The notes beneath the pieces were generated by a model that worked only from the letters and a program-made list of their open reading frames with translations, ran no database searches and was not told the DNA's origin. Below are positions 33,635 through 41,734 of a stretch of DNA of 64,000 nucleotides, piece after piece. The position numbers and the translations under genes were made by a program. The stretch is from Sphaerimonospora thailandensis (GTDB lineage Bacteria > Actinomycetota > Actinomycetes > Streptosporangiales > Streptosporangiaceae): contig NZ_BOOG01000033.1 in the NCBI RefSeq assembly GCF_016863115.1, forward strand, positions 1 through 64,000, given 5' to 3'. The number at the start of each line of letters is the position of its first letter. Positions within the stretch are counted from its first letter, which is position 1.

Positions 33635-34620
33635 CGTCCTATCAGATGCGGTATCACTATCAATGCCACGCCGGCCAGGAACGAGACCAGCACGCGCCAC
33701 AACGAGCGCGCGGTCATCAATGAGAAGGCCGAGAAGACGATGACGACGGAGCCTGCCATCACTTGGATGAGAGCTACGCCGTCCGCGGGTTTGCTCTGGC
33801 TGGCGATGCTTCCTCCCGCAGCGATCAATGCCACGACCGCGGCGAGCAACCCCATCAACTGGAGCTGTTGGTTTTTGAACTCCGCCAACTCCCGTCTACC
33901 GCTTTCTTGCATTTCGTCCCAGCGAGCCTGCTGCTCCAGCAGGTCGATCCGTATTCGTGTGGTGTGGTACTGAGTCAGCCGCCTGTGATGATCGCGGCCG
34001 TCGCGCGGCTCCAGTTCGATGGCCCGAGTCAGGGAAACGCGAGCCGAATCAAAATCTCGCCGAAGTGCCAGGATGCGTGCTTTTGTTTCATGATAATGAG
34101 CGACCTGCCCATTGGAGGATATTATGGCTTTGTCTGCGCATTGCTCCGCTTCTGCGATCTCGTTTTTCGTTGGCGGGGTTGACCTCCGTTCGAGGTATTC
34201 TGCCATGAAGGCGGCCAGTTGGTGCACAACTCCAGCGACGTTGGGCATGTCGACAGTCGCCCTACGAGAATATTCCACTGCTTTGCGTAGACTGGCGACA
34301 TCCCCGCGGTTGCGTTCGATTATGGCGAGGAAAGTAACGAAGTAGGGTTCTCTGGAGAACTGTTTGGCGTAGCGTGCCACTGTTTGCTCGTAGTCGGTGT
34401 GCCGTTCTTCTCGCCGTATTCGGAGGAGCAGGCCATATAAGGCACAAAAACGTGTGGATGGTTCAAGTCTGGAAAGTTCCAGTATCTCACGTAATGTCTC
34501 TTCTGGTTCGGGGAGGCGCTCGATGGCGGCCCGTATGGCTTGCGGGAAATCCGGGGATGTCTGCTCAGGTAAGCATCTGAGCTCCCGAATGACGGCACCA
34601 TATTTCTTTGGAGCACGCAC
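33631..34620 (-). CDS. TPR-like protein with C-terminal membrane helices
   Basis: The protein has 329 residues. Residues about 30-240 are helical with TPR-like units (DFDSARVSLTRAIELEPRDG; ASLRKAVEYSRRATVDMPN). Three hydrophobic segments follow: LQLMGLLAAVVALIAAGG, VALIQVMAGSVVIVFSAF and LWRVLVSFLAGVALIVIPHL. The start GTG 34620 is four bases after the TauD-like stop codon. It is probably a membrane-anchored scaffold whose TPR domain faces the cytoplasm. No precise family recognised. Confidence 0.75.
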   Translation of the reverse strand: MRAPKKYGAVIRELRCLPEQTSPDFPQAIRAAIERLPEPEETLREILELSRLEPSTRFCALYGLLLRIRREERHTDYEQTVARYAKQFSREPYFVTFLAIIERNRGDVASLRKAVEYSRRATVDMPNVAGVVHQLAAFMAEYLERRSTPPTKNEIAEAEQCADKAIISSNGQVAHYHETKARILALRRDFDSARVSLTRAIELEPRDGRDHHRRLTQYHTTRIRIDLLEQQARWDEMQESGRRELAEFKNQQLQLMGLLAAVVALIAAGGSIASQSKPADGVALIQVMAGSVVIVFSAFSLMTARSLWRVLVSFLAGVALIVIPHLIGR

Positions 34621-34623
34621 GCA

Positions 34624-35376
34624 TTAACCCTGGAGTTGGTCGGAGCGATCGTTTGTCAATTCGAATCCGGTGTTCATGTGGGAGTGTGCGGAGGAGCCCA
34701 TGACTACCGCCATTATCCTAATGGCTTCGCGATTCCCGGTGAATGTTCTGCGGCCGTGTAGAAATCTCTGATTGTGAATCAGGTAGCCCTGCCCCTCCTC
34801 AAATAAGTGGACGGCGGGCGTCGTAAGTGCGCCCTGCATCATGGTGAGCAGGGGCTGGGCGCCGACGGTTGCGGCGTGCGGCTGCGCCATCTGATCGGAT
34901 CTGTACCGGATGCGGTAGCGCTTCGAGTCGGTAGAGGACGAGATGACAGGCAACCAGGGGCGCCCCCTGGATCGTAAGACGACATGTCGTGCCTCTGAGA
35001 CCAACGTACTGCGCTCGGCGGCCCGGACAATTTCTGCCCCATCCAAGAGAAGGGACTCACCGCCCTTGGAGGAAGGCTGGGTGTAGAGGCATCCCACTAT
35101 CGTGGGTGGCGCAGGTGAATGTGCGCGATCGGTGTGGAGAGGCAAAGACCGGCGTGTGAAGCCGTTGCCGTTGCCGTCGCTCACCGCGAGTGGCTGGATG
35201 ACGGTGATCCCGGGGCTGCTCTCATGAGGATGGGAGTAGGGAACCGTCCAATCGCCAAGAAACGAGGTGAGTTCCGCCACGGTGGCCTCGGCCACGAGGA
35301 CGATGCCGTGAACGGCCAACCATCTTCTGGCTTCTACGGCGGTGAGTTGTCGCCCCATCGGCGTCAACAGTCTCAT
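34624..35376 (-). CDS. TauD/TfdA-like Fe(II)/2-oxoglutarate dioxygenase
   Basis: The protein has 250 residues. The iron facial triad is H81 and D83 (LPLHTDRAHS) and H207 (FLHGRRTF), with R216 or R220 for 2-oxoglutarate. GESLLLDGAEIV is typical of the fold. The substrate is unknown; related enzymes hydroxylate amino acids, sulfonates or natural-product intermediates. It is first in the operon with the TPR, PP2C and NUDIX genes (gaps of 3, -4 and 1 bp). Confidence 0.82.
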   Translation of the reverse strand: MRLLTPMGRQLTAVEARRWLAVHGIVLVAEATVAELTSFLGDWTVPYSHPHESSPGITVIQPLAVSDGNGNGFTRRSLPLHTDRAHSPAPPTIVGCLYTQPSSKGGESLLLDGAEIVRAAERSTLVSEARHVVLRSRGRPWLPVISSSTDSKRYRIRYRSDQMAQPHAATVGAQPLLTMMQGALTTPAVHLFEEGQGYLIHNQRFLHGRRTFTGNREAIRIMAVVMGSSAHSHMNTGFELTNDRSDQLQG

Positions 35377-35577
35377 GCCACGGCCCTCGCTGGGTAGGCA
35401 GCAGATCCCGGGTAGGTGGTGCCATGGTAAGTAGACCGCACATCTGCCGTTCTATCCAGTCAGGGTGTGCTCGTCACCGAGCATGCCCGGTTCATAATTC
35501 TGTTTGTGGTCTGTCCCCTTCCTGCCGCATAATTGAGTTATGATGCGATATCAGCCTGTTTTTGACTGAAAGGGCGA

Positions 35578-35859
35578 TTATTGTGTGTCGTGGAATCCGT
35601 GCTTATGGTTCGCGCTGTGGCCGATGACGTGCATGGAAAGAGCGCGGGGGGAAATTGGGCGCTTTCCTTGTCTTCGATCGAGGCCAACGGCTGAGCGCAA
35701 CTCCCGCACATCCAGCTCCCGCCGCCGCTGCTCCTCGTCGTCGTGATCCTCACCGAGGTGGGTGGGCACCTGGGCCAGGCCCTCGGCGATGGCGTTGAGC
35801 AAACGCGACCAGACCGCCGCGGAAGGGCCACCTCGCTCGTTTGCTCGGCTAAGATCCAC
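35578..35859 (-). CDS. Possible small hypothetical protein divergent from the methyltransferase
   Basis: A 93-residue frame from GTG 35859 begins DLSRANERGGPSAAVWSRLL and continues NAIAEGLAQVPTHLGEDHDDE, which reads like an amphipathic, acidic protein. The C-terminal third (HVIGHSANHKHGFHDTQ) is histidine-rich. No family recognised. It could be spurious. Confidence 0.35.
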   Translation of the reverse strand: MDLSRANERGGPSAAVWSRLLNAIAEGLAQVPTHLGEDHDDEEQRRRELDVRELRSAVGLDRRQGKRPISPRALSMHVIGHSANHKHGFHDTQ

Positions 35860-35881
35860 AAAAGACGCGTCTCAGGCGGGG

Positions 35882-36694
35882 ATGGCTGACATGGAAAAAG
35901 TGCCGGCGGGAGTCGATCCGACTGTTCCGAGTGTGGCCCGCATCTACGACTACCTGCTCGGTGGCAAGGACAACTTCGCCTCCGACCGGGCGGCGGCCGA
36001 GAAGCTGATCGAGCTGACCCCCAACGCCCGGGAGGGGGTGCAGGCGAACCGGCGCTTCCTCAGCCGGGCCGTGCGACTCATGTGCGAGAACGGGATCCGG
36101 CAGTTCCTCGACATCGGCACCGGCCTGCCCACCCAGGAGAACGTGCACCAGGTGGCGCTGCGCGCGGCGCCCGAATCCCGGATCGTGTACGTCGACAACG
36201 ACCCCATCGTGCTCAGCCACGGACGCGCCCTGCTGGAGGACAACGCGCAGACCATCGTCGTGGACGGCGACATGCGGGAGCCGGAGGCCATCCTCGACGA
36301 CCCCAGGGTCACCGGGCACATCGACTTCGACCGGCCGGTCGGCCTGCTCATGCTCGCCGTGCTCCACTTCGTCCCGGCGGACGAGGACGCCGAGCGGATC
36401 GTGAAGACGCTGCGCGACCGCCTCGCACCCGGAAGCGGCATGGCGATCAGCCACCTGTCGTACGGCGACCTCGACGAGGAGCAGATCCGCAAGGGCCGGG
36501 AGCTCTACCAGAAGACCTCGGCCGGCTCCGCGACGCCCCGCTCGTACGCGGAGATCATGACGTTCTTCGACGGGTTCGACCTGGTCGAGCCGGGTTTGGT
36601 GCCCACCGAGGAGTGGCGTCCCGAGGAGGGGGAGCCCCACCTTCCCCGCCTCCCGGGCGTCGTGGGCTTCGCGGGAGTCGGCCTGCTCCGCTGA
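35882..36694 (+). CDS. SAM-dependent methyltransferase, DUF574 family
   Basis: The protein has 270 residues, matching PF04672 (Methyltransf_19). Family motifs: PSVARIYDYLLGGKDNFASD, FLDIGTGLPTQENVHQVA (SAM-binding loop), VYVDNDPIVLSHGRALL and LMLAVLHFVPADEDAERIV. Start ATG 35882 (ATG 35891 also possible). The substrate is unknown; the family is abundant in actinomycetes and usually alone, as here. Confidence 0.93.
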   Translation: MADMEKVPAGVDPTVPSVARIYDYLLGGKDNFASDRAAAEKLIELTPNAREGVQANRRFLSRAVRLMCENGIRQFLDIGTGLPTQENVHQVALRAAPESRIVYVDNDPIVLSHGRALLEDNAQTIVVDGDMREPEAILDDPRVTGHIDFDRPVGLLMLAVLHFVPADEDAERIVKTLRDRLAPGSGMAISHLSYGDLDEEQIRKGRELYQKTSAGSATPRSYAEIMTFFDGFDLVEPGLVPTEEWRPEEGEPHLPRLPGVVGFAGVGLLR

Positions 36695-36703
36695 GCCCGT
36701 GAC

Positions 36704-36741
36704 GACGGCCGGGCCGTACTGCGCCGGCGGCCCGGGCCGTC
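36704..36741. terminator. Hairpin between convergent methyltransferase and GNAT genes
   Basis: GACGGCCGGGCCG (36704-36716) pairs with CGGCCCGGGCCGTC (36728-36741), with one bulged base and an 11-nt loop. It lies 9 bp after the methyltransferase stop. Confidence 0.6.
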
Positions 36742-36835
36742 CCGCCTCGCCGTACGCCTCCGGAATGGGCTGTCAGCAGCTCCGGCTGCGGTATCGGATC
36801 GAGGTGGGCCCGCAGGATGCGGCGCCCGGCGGGGT

Positions 36836-37693
36836 TCAGTCGGCCGGGGGACAGGGATGTACGGCGATGACCGCGCCGACGGGCAGCGGCCCGTACAGGT
36901 GGGGGAAGCCGCCTTCCACGCGGATGTCCAGGCCGGTGGGGTCGATGTGCAGGACGGCGAGCGGCTCGGTGACGCCGCTGTAGAAGGTGTCGTGGACGTC
37001 GCGCAGCTGGGCGGCGTCGCGGCTGCAGTGGATGAAGCCCTCCTGCTCGAGGGTGCGGCCGAGGGTGGAGACGCGGTATTCGCCGGACTGGCGGGCGGCA
37101 TCCCAGTCGGTGAGCAGGGCCAGATGCCGGACAGTGGCCTGGGCGGCCCATTCGTGTTCGAGGACGGCGTAGACGATCTCGCTGGTCCACTCGCCTTTGA
37201 CGTACTCGTTGTCCAGGAGGTGGGCTTCCTGGCGCATGCCGAGCTTGCGCAGGACGGCGGCCGAGGCGGCGTTGCGGGCGTCCAGCCTGCCGGTGACGCG
37301 GTGCAGGCCGAGCTGGTCGAAGCCCAGGCGGAGCATCTCGCGGGCGGCTTCGCCGGCATAGCCGCGGCCGTGGTGGTGGGGGTGGAGGATGTAGCCGATC
37401 TCGCCTTGGCGGTGTTCCCGGCTGGTCCAGATCAGCAGGGTGCTGCCGATGACCTCGCCGCTGTCGGCCAGGATGATCGCCAGTTCGATGACGTCGCCCT
37501 CCTGGTGCAGGGCGGTACGGGTGATCTTTGCGTCGAGGGACGCGCGGGAGGCGTCGAGGTCGCGGGGCTGCCAGTAAAGGTAGCGGGCGACATCGGGGAG
37601 GGACTCGTAGGCGTGGACCGCGTCGAGGTCGCCGGAGGTGAAGGGGCGCAGCAGGAGGCGGCGGGTGGTGATGGGGTGGCGGGGGTGAAGCAC
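36836..37693 (-). CDS. GNAT acetyltransferase fused to DUF952
   Basis: The protein has 285 residues. Residues 1-175 are a RimJ/RimL-type GNAT domain: TTRRLLLRPFTSGDLDAV, GEIGYILHPHHHGRGYAGEA (acetyl-CoA loop), RVTGRLDARNAASAAVLRKL. Residues 185-285 are DUF952: HLALLTDWDAARQSGEYR, then EGFIHCSRDAAQLRDVHDTF. The start is GTG 37693. The acetylated substrate is unknown. The fusion implies that the two activities act together. Confidence 0.88.
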   Translation of the reverse strand: MLHPRHPITTRRLLLRPFTSGDLDAVHAYESLPDVARYLYWQPRDLDASRASLDAKITRTALHQEGDVIELAIILADSGEVIGSTLLIWTSREHRQGEIGYILHPHHHGRGYAGEAAREMLRLGFDQLGLHRVTGRLDARNAASAAVLRKLGMRQEAHLLDNEYVKGEWTSEIVYAVLEHEWAAQATVRHLALLTDWDAARQSGEYRVSTLGRTLEQEGFIHCSRDAAQLRDVHDTFYSGVTEPLAVLHIDPTGLDIRVEGGFPHLYGPLPVGAVIAVHPCPPAD

Positions 37694-37856
37694 AGGGCGG
37701 AAGTCTAGGGAGGAGGCCAGGGGGCGGCAACGCGTTTTCGAACGCGGCTCGGCACGCGAACCTGACTAACATTCCCTATCGTACATAATGTTGGGGAGTG
37801 TTAGGGAAGTTTGAGGAGTGCCCGGCAGGGGGCGAGCGGTGAGCGGAGGGGGAGCG

Positions 37857-38285
37857 GTGGCGCGGCAGTACTACTCGGTCGACCAGGTGGCGGCGCTGCT
37901 GGGCCTCCACGTGAAGACCGTGCGCGCCTACGTACGGGACGGCCGGCTGAAGGCGACCCGGATCGGCAAGCAGTATCGGATCGCACGCGAGGACCTGGAG
38001 GCGTTCACCGGGAACGCGGCGCCCTCCACTGGCCGGGGCGGCGGCCCGTACGCCGAGGCGTCGACGATCGTGCGGATCGACGGGATCGACCGCGAGGCCG
38101 TCACCCGGCTGACCACCACGGTCATGGCCGCCATCGCCCACGGACCGGACGGCGACGGACGGATGCGCGTCGAGGCCGTCTACGACGAGGAACGGGCCAA
38201 TCTGAAGGTCGTCATCCTCGGCGGCCTGGACAGCACAGCGGAGCTGATCAAAATCATCGACGTGCTGGTCGGGGAGGCGGAATGA
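37857..38285 (+). CDS. Excisionase/MerR-type helix-turn-helix protein
   Basis: The protein has 142 residues. YYSVDQVAALLGLHVKTVRA and YVRDGRLKATRIGKQYRI form an HTH_17 (excisionase-like) DNA-binding domain. The C-terminal 70 residues (RIDGIDREAVTRLTTTVMAA) may be a ligand or dimerisation domain. GTG 37857 follows GGAGGGGGA; GTG 37839 is possible. It is 75 bp upstream of the DUF4180 gene and probably regulates it. Confidence 0.82.
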   Translation: MARQYYSVDQVAALLGLHVKTVRAYVRDGRLKATRIGKQYRIAREDLEAFTGNAAPSTGRGGGPYAEASTIVRIDGIDREAVTRLTTTVMAAIAHGPDGDGRMRVEAVYDEERANLKVVILGGLDSTAELIKIIDVLVGEAE

Positions 38286-38360
38286 AGGGCAACCACACCG
38301 TCCTCCTCACAGGCCGGACCCTGCCGATCGTTCGGCGAACACCAGGAGGTACGCACCCAC

Positions 38361-38759
38361 ATGACTGACGCCCTTCAGCAGATCAACGGCACTCCGGTCT
38401 TCGTGTGCGCGGCGGACGGCGAGCCGCTGCGCGGTGAGCGCGACGCCGTCGACCTCATCGGCAACGCCTCCTATCAGGGCGCCGAGTGGGTAGCCGTCCC
38501 GGCCGGCCGGTTCACGGACGATTTCTTCCGGTTGCGTACGCGCGTCGCCGGGGAGATCGCGCAGAAGTTCGTCAACTACCGGCTGGGCCTCGCCGTCGTC
38601 GGCGACATCTCCCGGCACACCGCCGCCAGCACCGCCCTGCGGGACTTCGTCTACGAGAGCAATCGGGGCACGCAGCTGTGGTTCGTCCCTGACATGGACA
38701 CCCTGCGCGACCGGCTCGGGCCTGCTCCCGCCAGTTCTGAATCAGTCGCGCGCCGGTAG
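38361..38759 (+). CDS. DUF4180 protein
   Basis: The protein has 132 residues and matches DUF4180: DLIGNASYQGAEWVAVPAGR, FFRLRTRVAGEIAQKFVNYR, LGLAVVGDISRHTAASTALR and DFVYESNRGTQLWFV. ATG 38361 has AGGAGGT upstream. Function unknown in the family. It forms a unit with the HTH protein. Confidence 0.9.
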   Translation: MTDALQQINGTPVFVCAADGEPLRGERDAVDLIGNASYQGAEWVAVPAGRFTDDFFRLRTRVAGEIAQKFVNYRLGLAVVGDISRHTAASTALRDFVYESNRGTQLWFVPDMDTLRDRLGPAPASSESVARR

Positions 38760-38848
38760 CTTCTGATGCCCTCGTCAACCCCCTGGTCAGGCTGAGGAGC
38801 GCGCCACCCCTGGTCGATTACGTCGCCGCGGACCGACGACAAGAATGG

Positions 38849-39442
38849 ATGCAGAGCCCAATGGTGCTGAAGAAAAAGATGGCACGTTCCGCCGTCTATC
38901 AGATACTCGCCGGCGGCATCGCGGGAGCAGTGGCTGTCGGCGTGATCGGAACGATCGCTCGTCCCGACTTCTCGGTAAGTTATATTCATGGCCAGCGTGC
39001 GTTCGACTACTCGGATGAGAGGAAGCTTGCCGGGTGGGCCGATAACGTTTTTATCGGACGCGTAACCGCCAAGGCCGGCCAAACTACATATAGCACTACA
39101 GACATTCCGGTCACGCTTTGGAGTGTCGATGTTTCCGAAAGTCTGAAGGGCTCCTTTTCTGGGGCTGTTACCGTAGCTCAGCGTGGCGGTTATGACTCGA
39201 TGGCCAACCAGCTAAAGGTGTTCGAAGAGGATGCCCTTCTCAGTGTCGGCCAGGAGTACTTGTTCGCGACGCGACGCAATAGCGCGGAGCTGAATATTCT
39301 TACTCCGAAATATGGAGATGTTCCACTCTCGAGCGAGCAAGGCATCTCCGCCGGGGAAAACAGTCGGACTGCTGTGCGTGAGCGGTGGCAGAGGGCTATC
39401 GCGAACCAGGTGCCCCGTGATCAACTTATCCCCAAGAATTAA
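38849..39442 (+). CDS. Hypothetical membrane-anchored or secreted protein
   Basis: The protein has 197 residues. One N-terminal hydrophobic helix (YQILAGGIAGAVAVGVIGTI) follows a basic start, so it is anchored or exported. The rest is polar and has beta-rich character (ADNVFIGRVTAKAGQTTYS). No family recognised. The start may be ATG 38861. Base composition is visibly lower in GC than the neighbours, which suggests acquisition. Confidence 0.65.
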   Translation: MQSPMVLKKKMARSAVYQILAGGIAGAVAVGVIGTIARPDFSVSYIHGQRAFDYSDERKLAGWADNVFIGRVTAKAGQTTYSTTDIPVTLWSVDVSESLKGSFSGAVTVAQRGGYDSMANQLKVFEEDALLSVGQEYLFATRRNSAELNILTPKYGDVPLSSEQGISAGENSRTAVRERWQRAIANQVPRDQLIPKN

Positions 39443-39499
39443 TGGAGAGAGCCTGACCGAGCGTTGCTGACGATGCGAGTAATGTGATGGTTTTATATG

Positions 39500-39535
39500 C
39501 AGGGTGATCGCCTACATGGATAGGCGATCACCCTG
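39500..39535. terminator. 15-bp-stem hairpin terminator
   Basis: CAGGGTGATCGCCTA and its exact reverse complement flank the loop CATGGA. It lies between convergent genes ending at 39442 (+) and 39540 (-). Confidence 0.8.
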
Positions 39536-39539
39536 TGCA

Positions 39540-39950
39540 TCACTTCTCGGCGAGCTGGAACCAGACCACGCGGCCCGCCGGGATGTCGTGCCAGCCCCAC
39601 GCCGTGGCCAACTGCCGTACCAGCCAGAGGCCGCGGCCTCCGTCGCTCGGTTGATCTATGTCGCTGTCGGTACAGATCTGGGGTTTGTGGACGGAGGAGC
39701 CGGCGTCGATGACGTCGAGGTGGAGCGTTCCATCGCGCAGGGCGGCCGCGAGGGTGACCTGACCGCCGGGGCGGGCGGAGTCGGAATGCCGTACGGCGTT
39801 CGCGACCAGTTCGGTGGTCAGCAGCAGGGCGTCGTCGACGCGGGGGTGGCCGGTGGCGGCCAGCAGCACCCGCAGGTAGCGGCGGGCCCTCGGCACGGAG
39901 GCGGTCTCGCCGGGCAACTCGACCTGCCCCAGCAGGCCGAGTGCCTTCAT
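39540..39950 (-). CDS. ATP-binding protein of the RsbW/HATPase_c_2 type
   Basis: The protein has 136 residues. GHKL-ATPase motifs: LLTTELVANAVRHSDS (N box), LDVIDAGSS (G1) and GGRGLWLVRQLATAWGW (G2). Such single-domain proteins act as anti-sigma or serine kinases or as orphan regulators. ATG 39950 overlaps the stop of the upstream gene, so the two are co-translated. Confidence 0.9.
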   Translation of the reverse strand: MKALGLLGQVELPGETASVPRARRYLRVLLAATGHPRVDDALLLTTELVANAVRHSDSARPGGQVTLAAALRDGTLHLDVIDAGSSVHKPQICTDSDIDQPSDGGRGLWLVRQLATAWGWHDIPAGRVVWFQLAEK

Positions 39951-40351
39951 CGCGCCCTCCAGAGAACCCGGACACCCGGTGCGCCAGAGACGTCGTCTCT
40001 GTCTGACAGGACCTCCGCTGCCCGCGCTACCCGTACGGTCTCCGCGGTCGCGGCGAGCCGGGCTTCGTGCGCGGCCCGGGCAGCCTGGGCAGCGGCGACG
40101 ACTCGCTGCGCGGCCTCGGGCGTCGAGGTCGGGACGCGCCGGCGGCGGCTGCGGCCCCAGATGAACATCCAGGTGCGGCCCCGCCGTACGGCGGTGACCC
40201 GCAGCCGCGACCCGGGGTCGTAGAGGGGGATCTCCATGGCCGGCTCGTGGTGCGGCGGCAGCCGTACGACCGAGTCCACCCCGAGATCGTGCAGCTCCCC
40301 GGCCAGCCGGATCAGATGGCCCGCCTCCACCCCAACATCCCGCACCCGCAT
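39947..40351 (-). CDS. Hypothetical protein coupled to the RsbW-like gene
   Basis: The protein has 134 residues from ATG 40351 (GAGGG 9 bases upstream); an in-frame ATG at 40423 adds MRPITFRESGRYTKATTGRE and a few more residues. It contains VEAGHLIRLAGELHDLGVDS and a basic WGRSRRRRVP stretch followed by an Ala/Arg-rich helix. No domain recognised. ATGA overlap links it to the ATPase gene. It is divergent from the HTH-DUF5753 gene. Confidence 0.65.
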   Translation of the reverse strand: MRVRDVGVEAGHLIRLAGELHDLGVDSVVRLPPHHEPAMEIPLYDPGSRLRVTAVRRGRTWMFIWGRSRRRRVPTSTPEAAQRVVAAAQAARAAHEARLAATAETVRVARAAEVLSDRDDVSGAPGVRVLWRAR

Positions 40352-40545
40352 CTCCCCGCTGCCCTCTCGTCCCGTCGTGGCCTTGGTGTAGCGCCCGCTT
40401 TCACGGAAAGTGATCGGACGCATACGAAGAGCATGCGACTGTCGCGATCGCTGCGCAACAGGATCCGCAAATTGCGTTGCGGATTTCTTTGGCACTATCC
40501 GTCGTCGACTCGCTACTCTGTGTCTCGGATCAAGGGAGGGTGTAC

Positions 40546-41412
40546 ATGCGGCAAAGCGGCAGCCCGACGGTGCGTAGGCGACGTCTGGCGGCAGAACTGC
40601 GTCGTTTGCGCGAGCGGGCCGAGATGACGATCGAGCAGGTCGCCGAGCGGCTCGGCTGGTCTGCCACCAAGGTCTCGCGCATCGAGACCTCCCGCGTCGG
40701 CGTGGCGCTGAAGGATGTCGAGCGGCTTGTTGATCTCTACGAGGTCGATGACGCCAAGCGCAAGGAGTTGCTCGACCTCGCACGGGATGCGCAGAAGAAG
40801 GGCTGGTGGCACGCCTACGGGGATCTCCCCAGCGAATACGCCACCTACATCGGGCTTGAAGATGAGGCCGCCTCGATGCGCAGCTTCGCCCCCTCGGTGA
40901 TCCCCGGCATCCTCCAGACCGAGGACTATGCACGTGCCATCATCCGTTCGGCTCTGATGGGCCTGTCATCGCCAGCCGAGGTCGAGCGTCGTGTCGAGGT
41001 CCGCATGGCCAGGCAGGCGCTGCTCACTCAGGACGAGCCCCTTCGCCTCTGGACCATCCTGGATGAGGCGGTCATCCGCCGGACCATCGGCAGCCCTGCT
41101 GACATGCGGGCCCAACTCGGGCGGCTCCTCGAATTGGTCGATTTACCCAACATCACCGTCCAAGTCCTGCCCTTCGCTGCCGGGGCGCATCCAGGTACGA
41201 ACGGCGCCTTCCAGATCTTGGAGTTTCCCGAGCCTGCCCACCCAGATGTGGTGTCCCTGGAGAACTTCACGGGCAGTCTCTATGTGGAACAGGAGACGGA
41301 TGTTTACCGATATACGGTGATGTTCGACCACCTTCGCGCCAAGGCGCTGGACCCGGACCAGTCCCGGAGTGTTCTTACCGAGACGATGACTGGACTCGGC
41401 CGGTCGGCATGA
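40546..41412 (+). CDS. XRE-family HTH protein with DUF5753 (Scr1-type antitoxin-like)
   Basis: The protein has 288 residues. Residues 1-80 are an XRE HTH: RLRERAEMTIEQVAERLGWS, then ATKVSRIETSRVGVALKDVE. Residues 100-280 are DUF5753: SFAPSVIPGILQTEDYARAI, RRVEVRMARQALL, LVDLPNITVQVLPFAAGAHP. ATG 40546 has GGGAGGG upstream. The pair with the DUF397 gene 14 bp downstream is a very common actinomycete module, often described as a regulator/toxin-like pair related to the BldB/WhiJ system. Confidence 0.93.
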   Translation: MRQSGSPTVRRRRLAAELRRLRERAEMTIEQVAERLGWSATKVSRIETSRVGVALKDVERLVDLYEVDDAKRKELLDLARDAQKKGWWHAYGDLPSEYATYIGLEDEAASMRSFAPSVIPGILQTEDYARAIIRSALMGLSSPAEVERRVEVRMARQALLTQDEPLRLWTILDEAVIRRTIGSPADMRAQLGRLLELVDLPNITVQVLPFAAGAHPGTNGAFQILEFPEPAHPDVVSLENFTGSLYVEQETDVYRYTVMFDHLRAKALDPDQSRSVLTETMTGLGRSA

Positions 41413-41426
41413 GAGGAGAAAGTGGG

Positions 41427-41726
41427 ATGTTCAAGCCGGAGCTGTCTCGCGTCGAATGGAAGAAGAGCGTACGCAGCGGGAATGGTCAGGACTGTGTCGA
41501 GGTCGGCGTCTGGCGGAAGAGCTCCAGCAGCGCAAACCAGGACTGCGTTGAGGTCGCGATCGCCGATGCCGGCGAGGCCGGGGTCGAGCACAAGGCGGAC
41601 GAAGAACGGCTCTACCTGATCCGTGACTCCAAGGACCCCGACGGCCCGGTCCTGGCCTTCACTCCCAGCGAATGGGACGCCTTCATCGGCGGCGTCAAGG
41701 ATGGCGAGTTCGACGGCCCCTCCTGA
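41427..41726 (+). CDS. DUF397 protein with duplicated N-terminal motif
   Basis: The protein has 99 residues. The DUF397 signature occurs twice in a row, WKKSVRSGNGQDCVEVGV and WRKSSSSANQDCVEVAI, then the usual IRDSKDPDGPVLAFTPSEWDA. Normal DUF397 proteins are about 60-75 residues with one copy. ATG 41427 has GAGGAG upstream. It is the partner of the HTH-DUF5753 protein. Confidence 0.92.
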   Translation: MFKPELSRVEWKKSVRSGNGQDCVEVGVWRKSSSSANQDCVEVAIADAGEAGVEHKADEERLYLIRDSKDPDGPVLAFTPSEWDAFIGGVKDGEFDGPS

Positions 41727-41734
41727 GCATTGCC

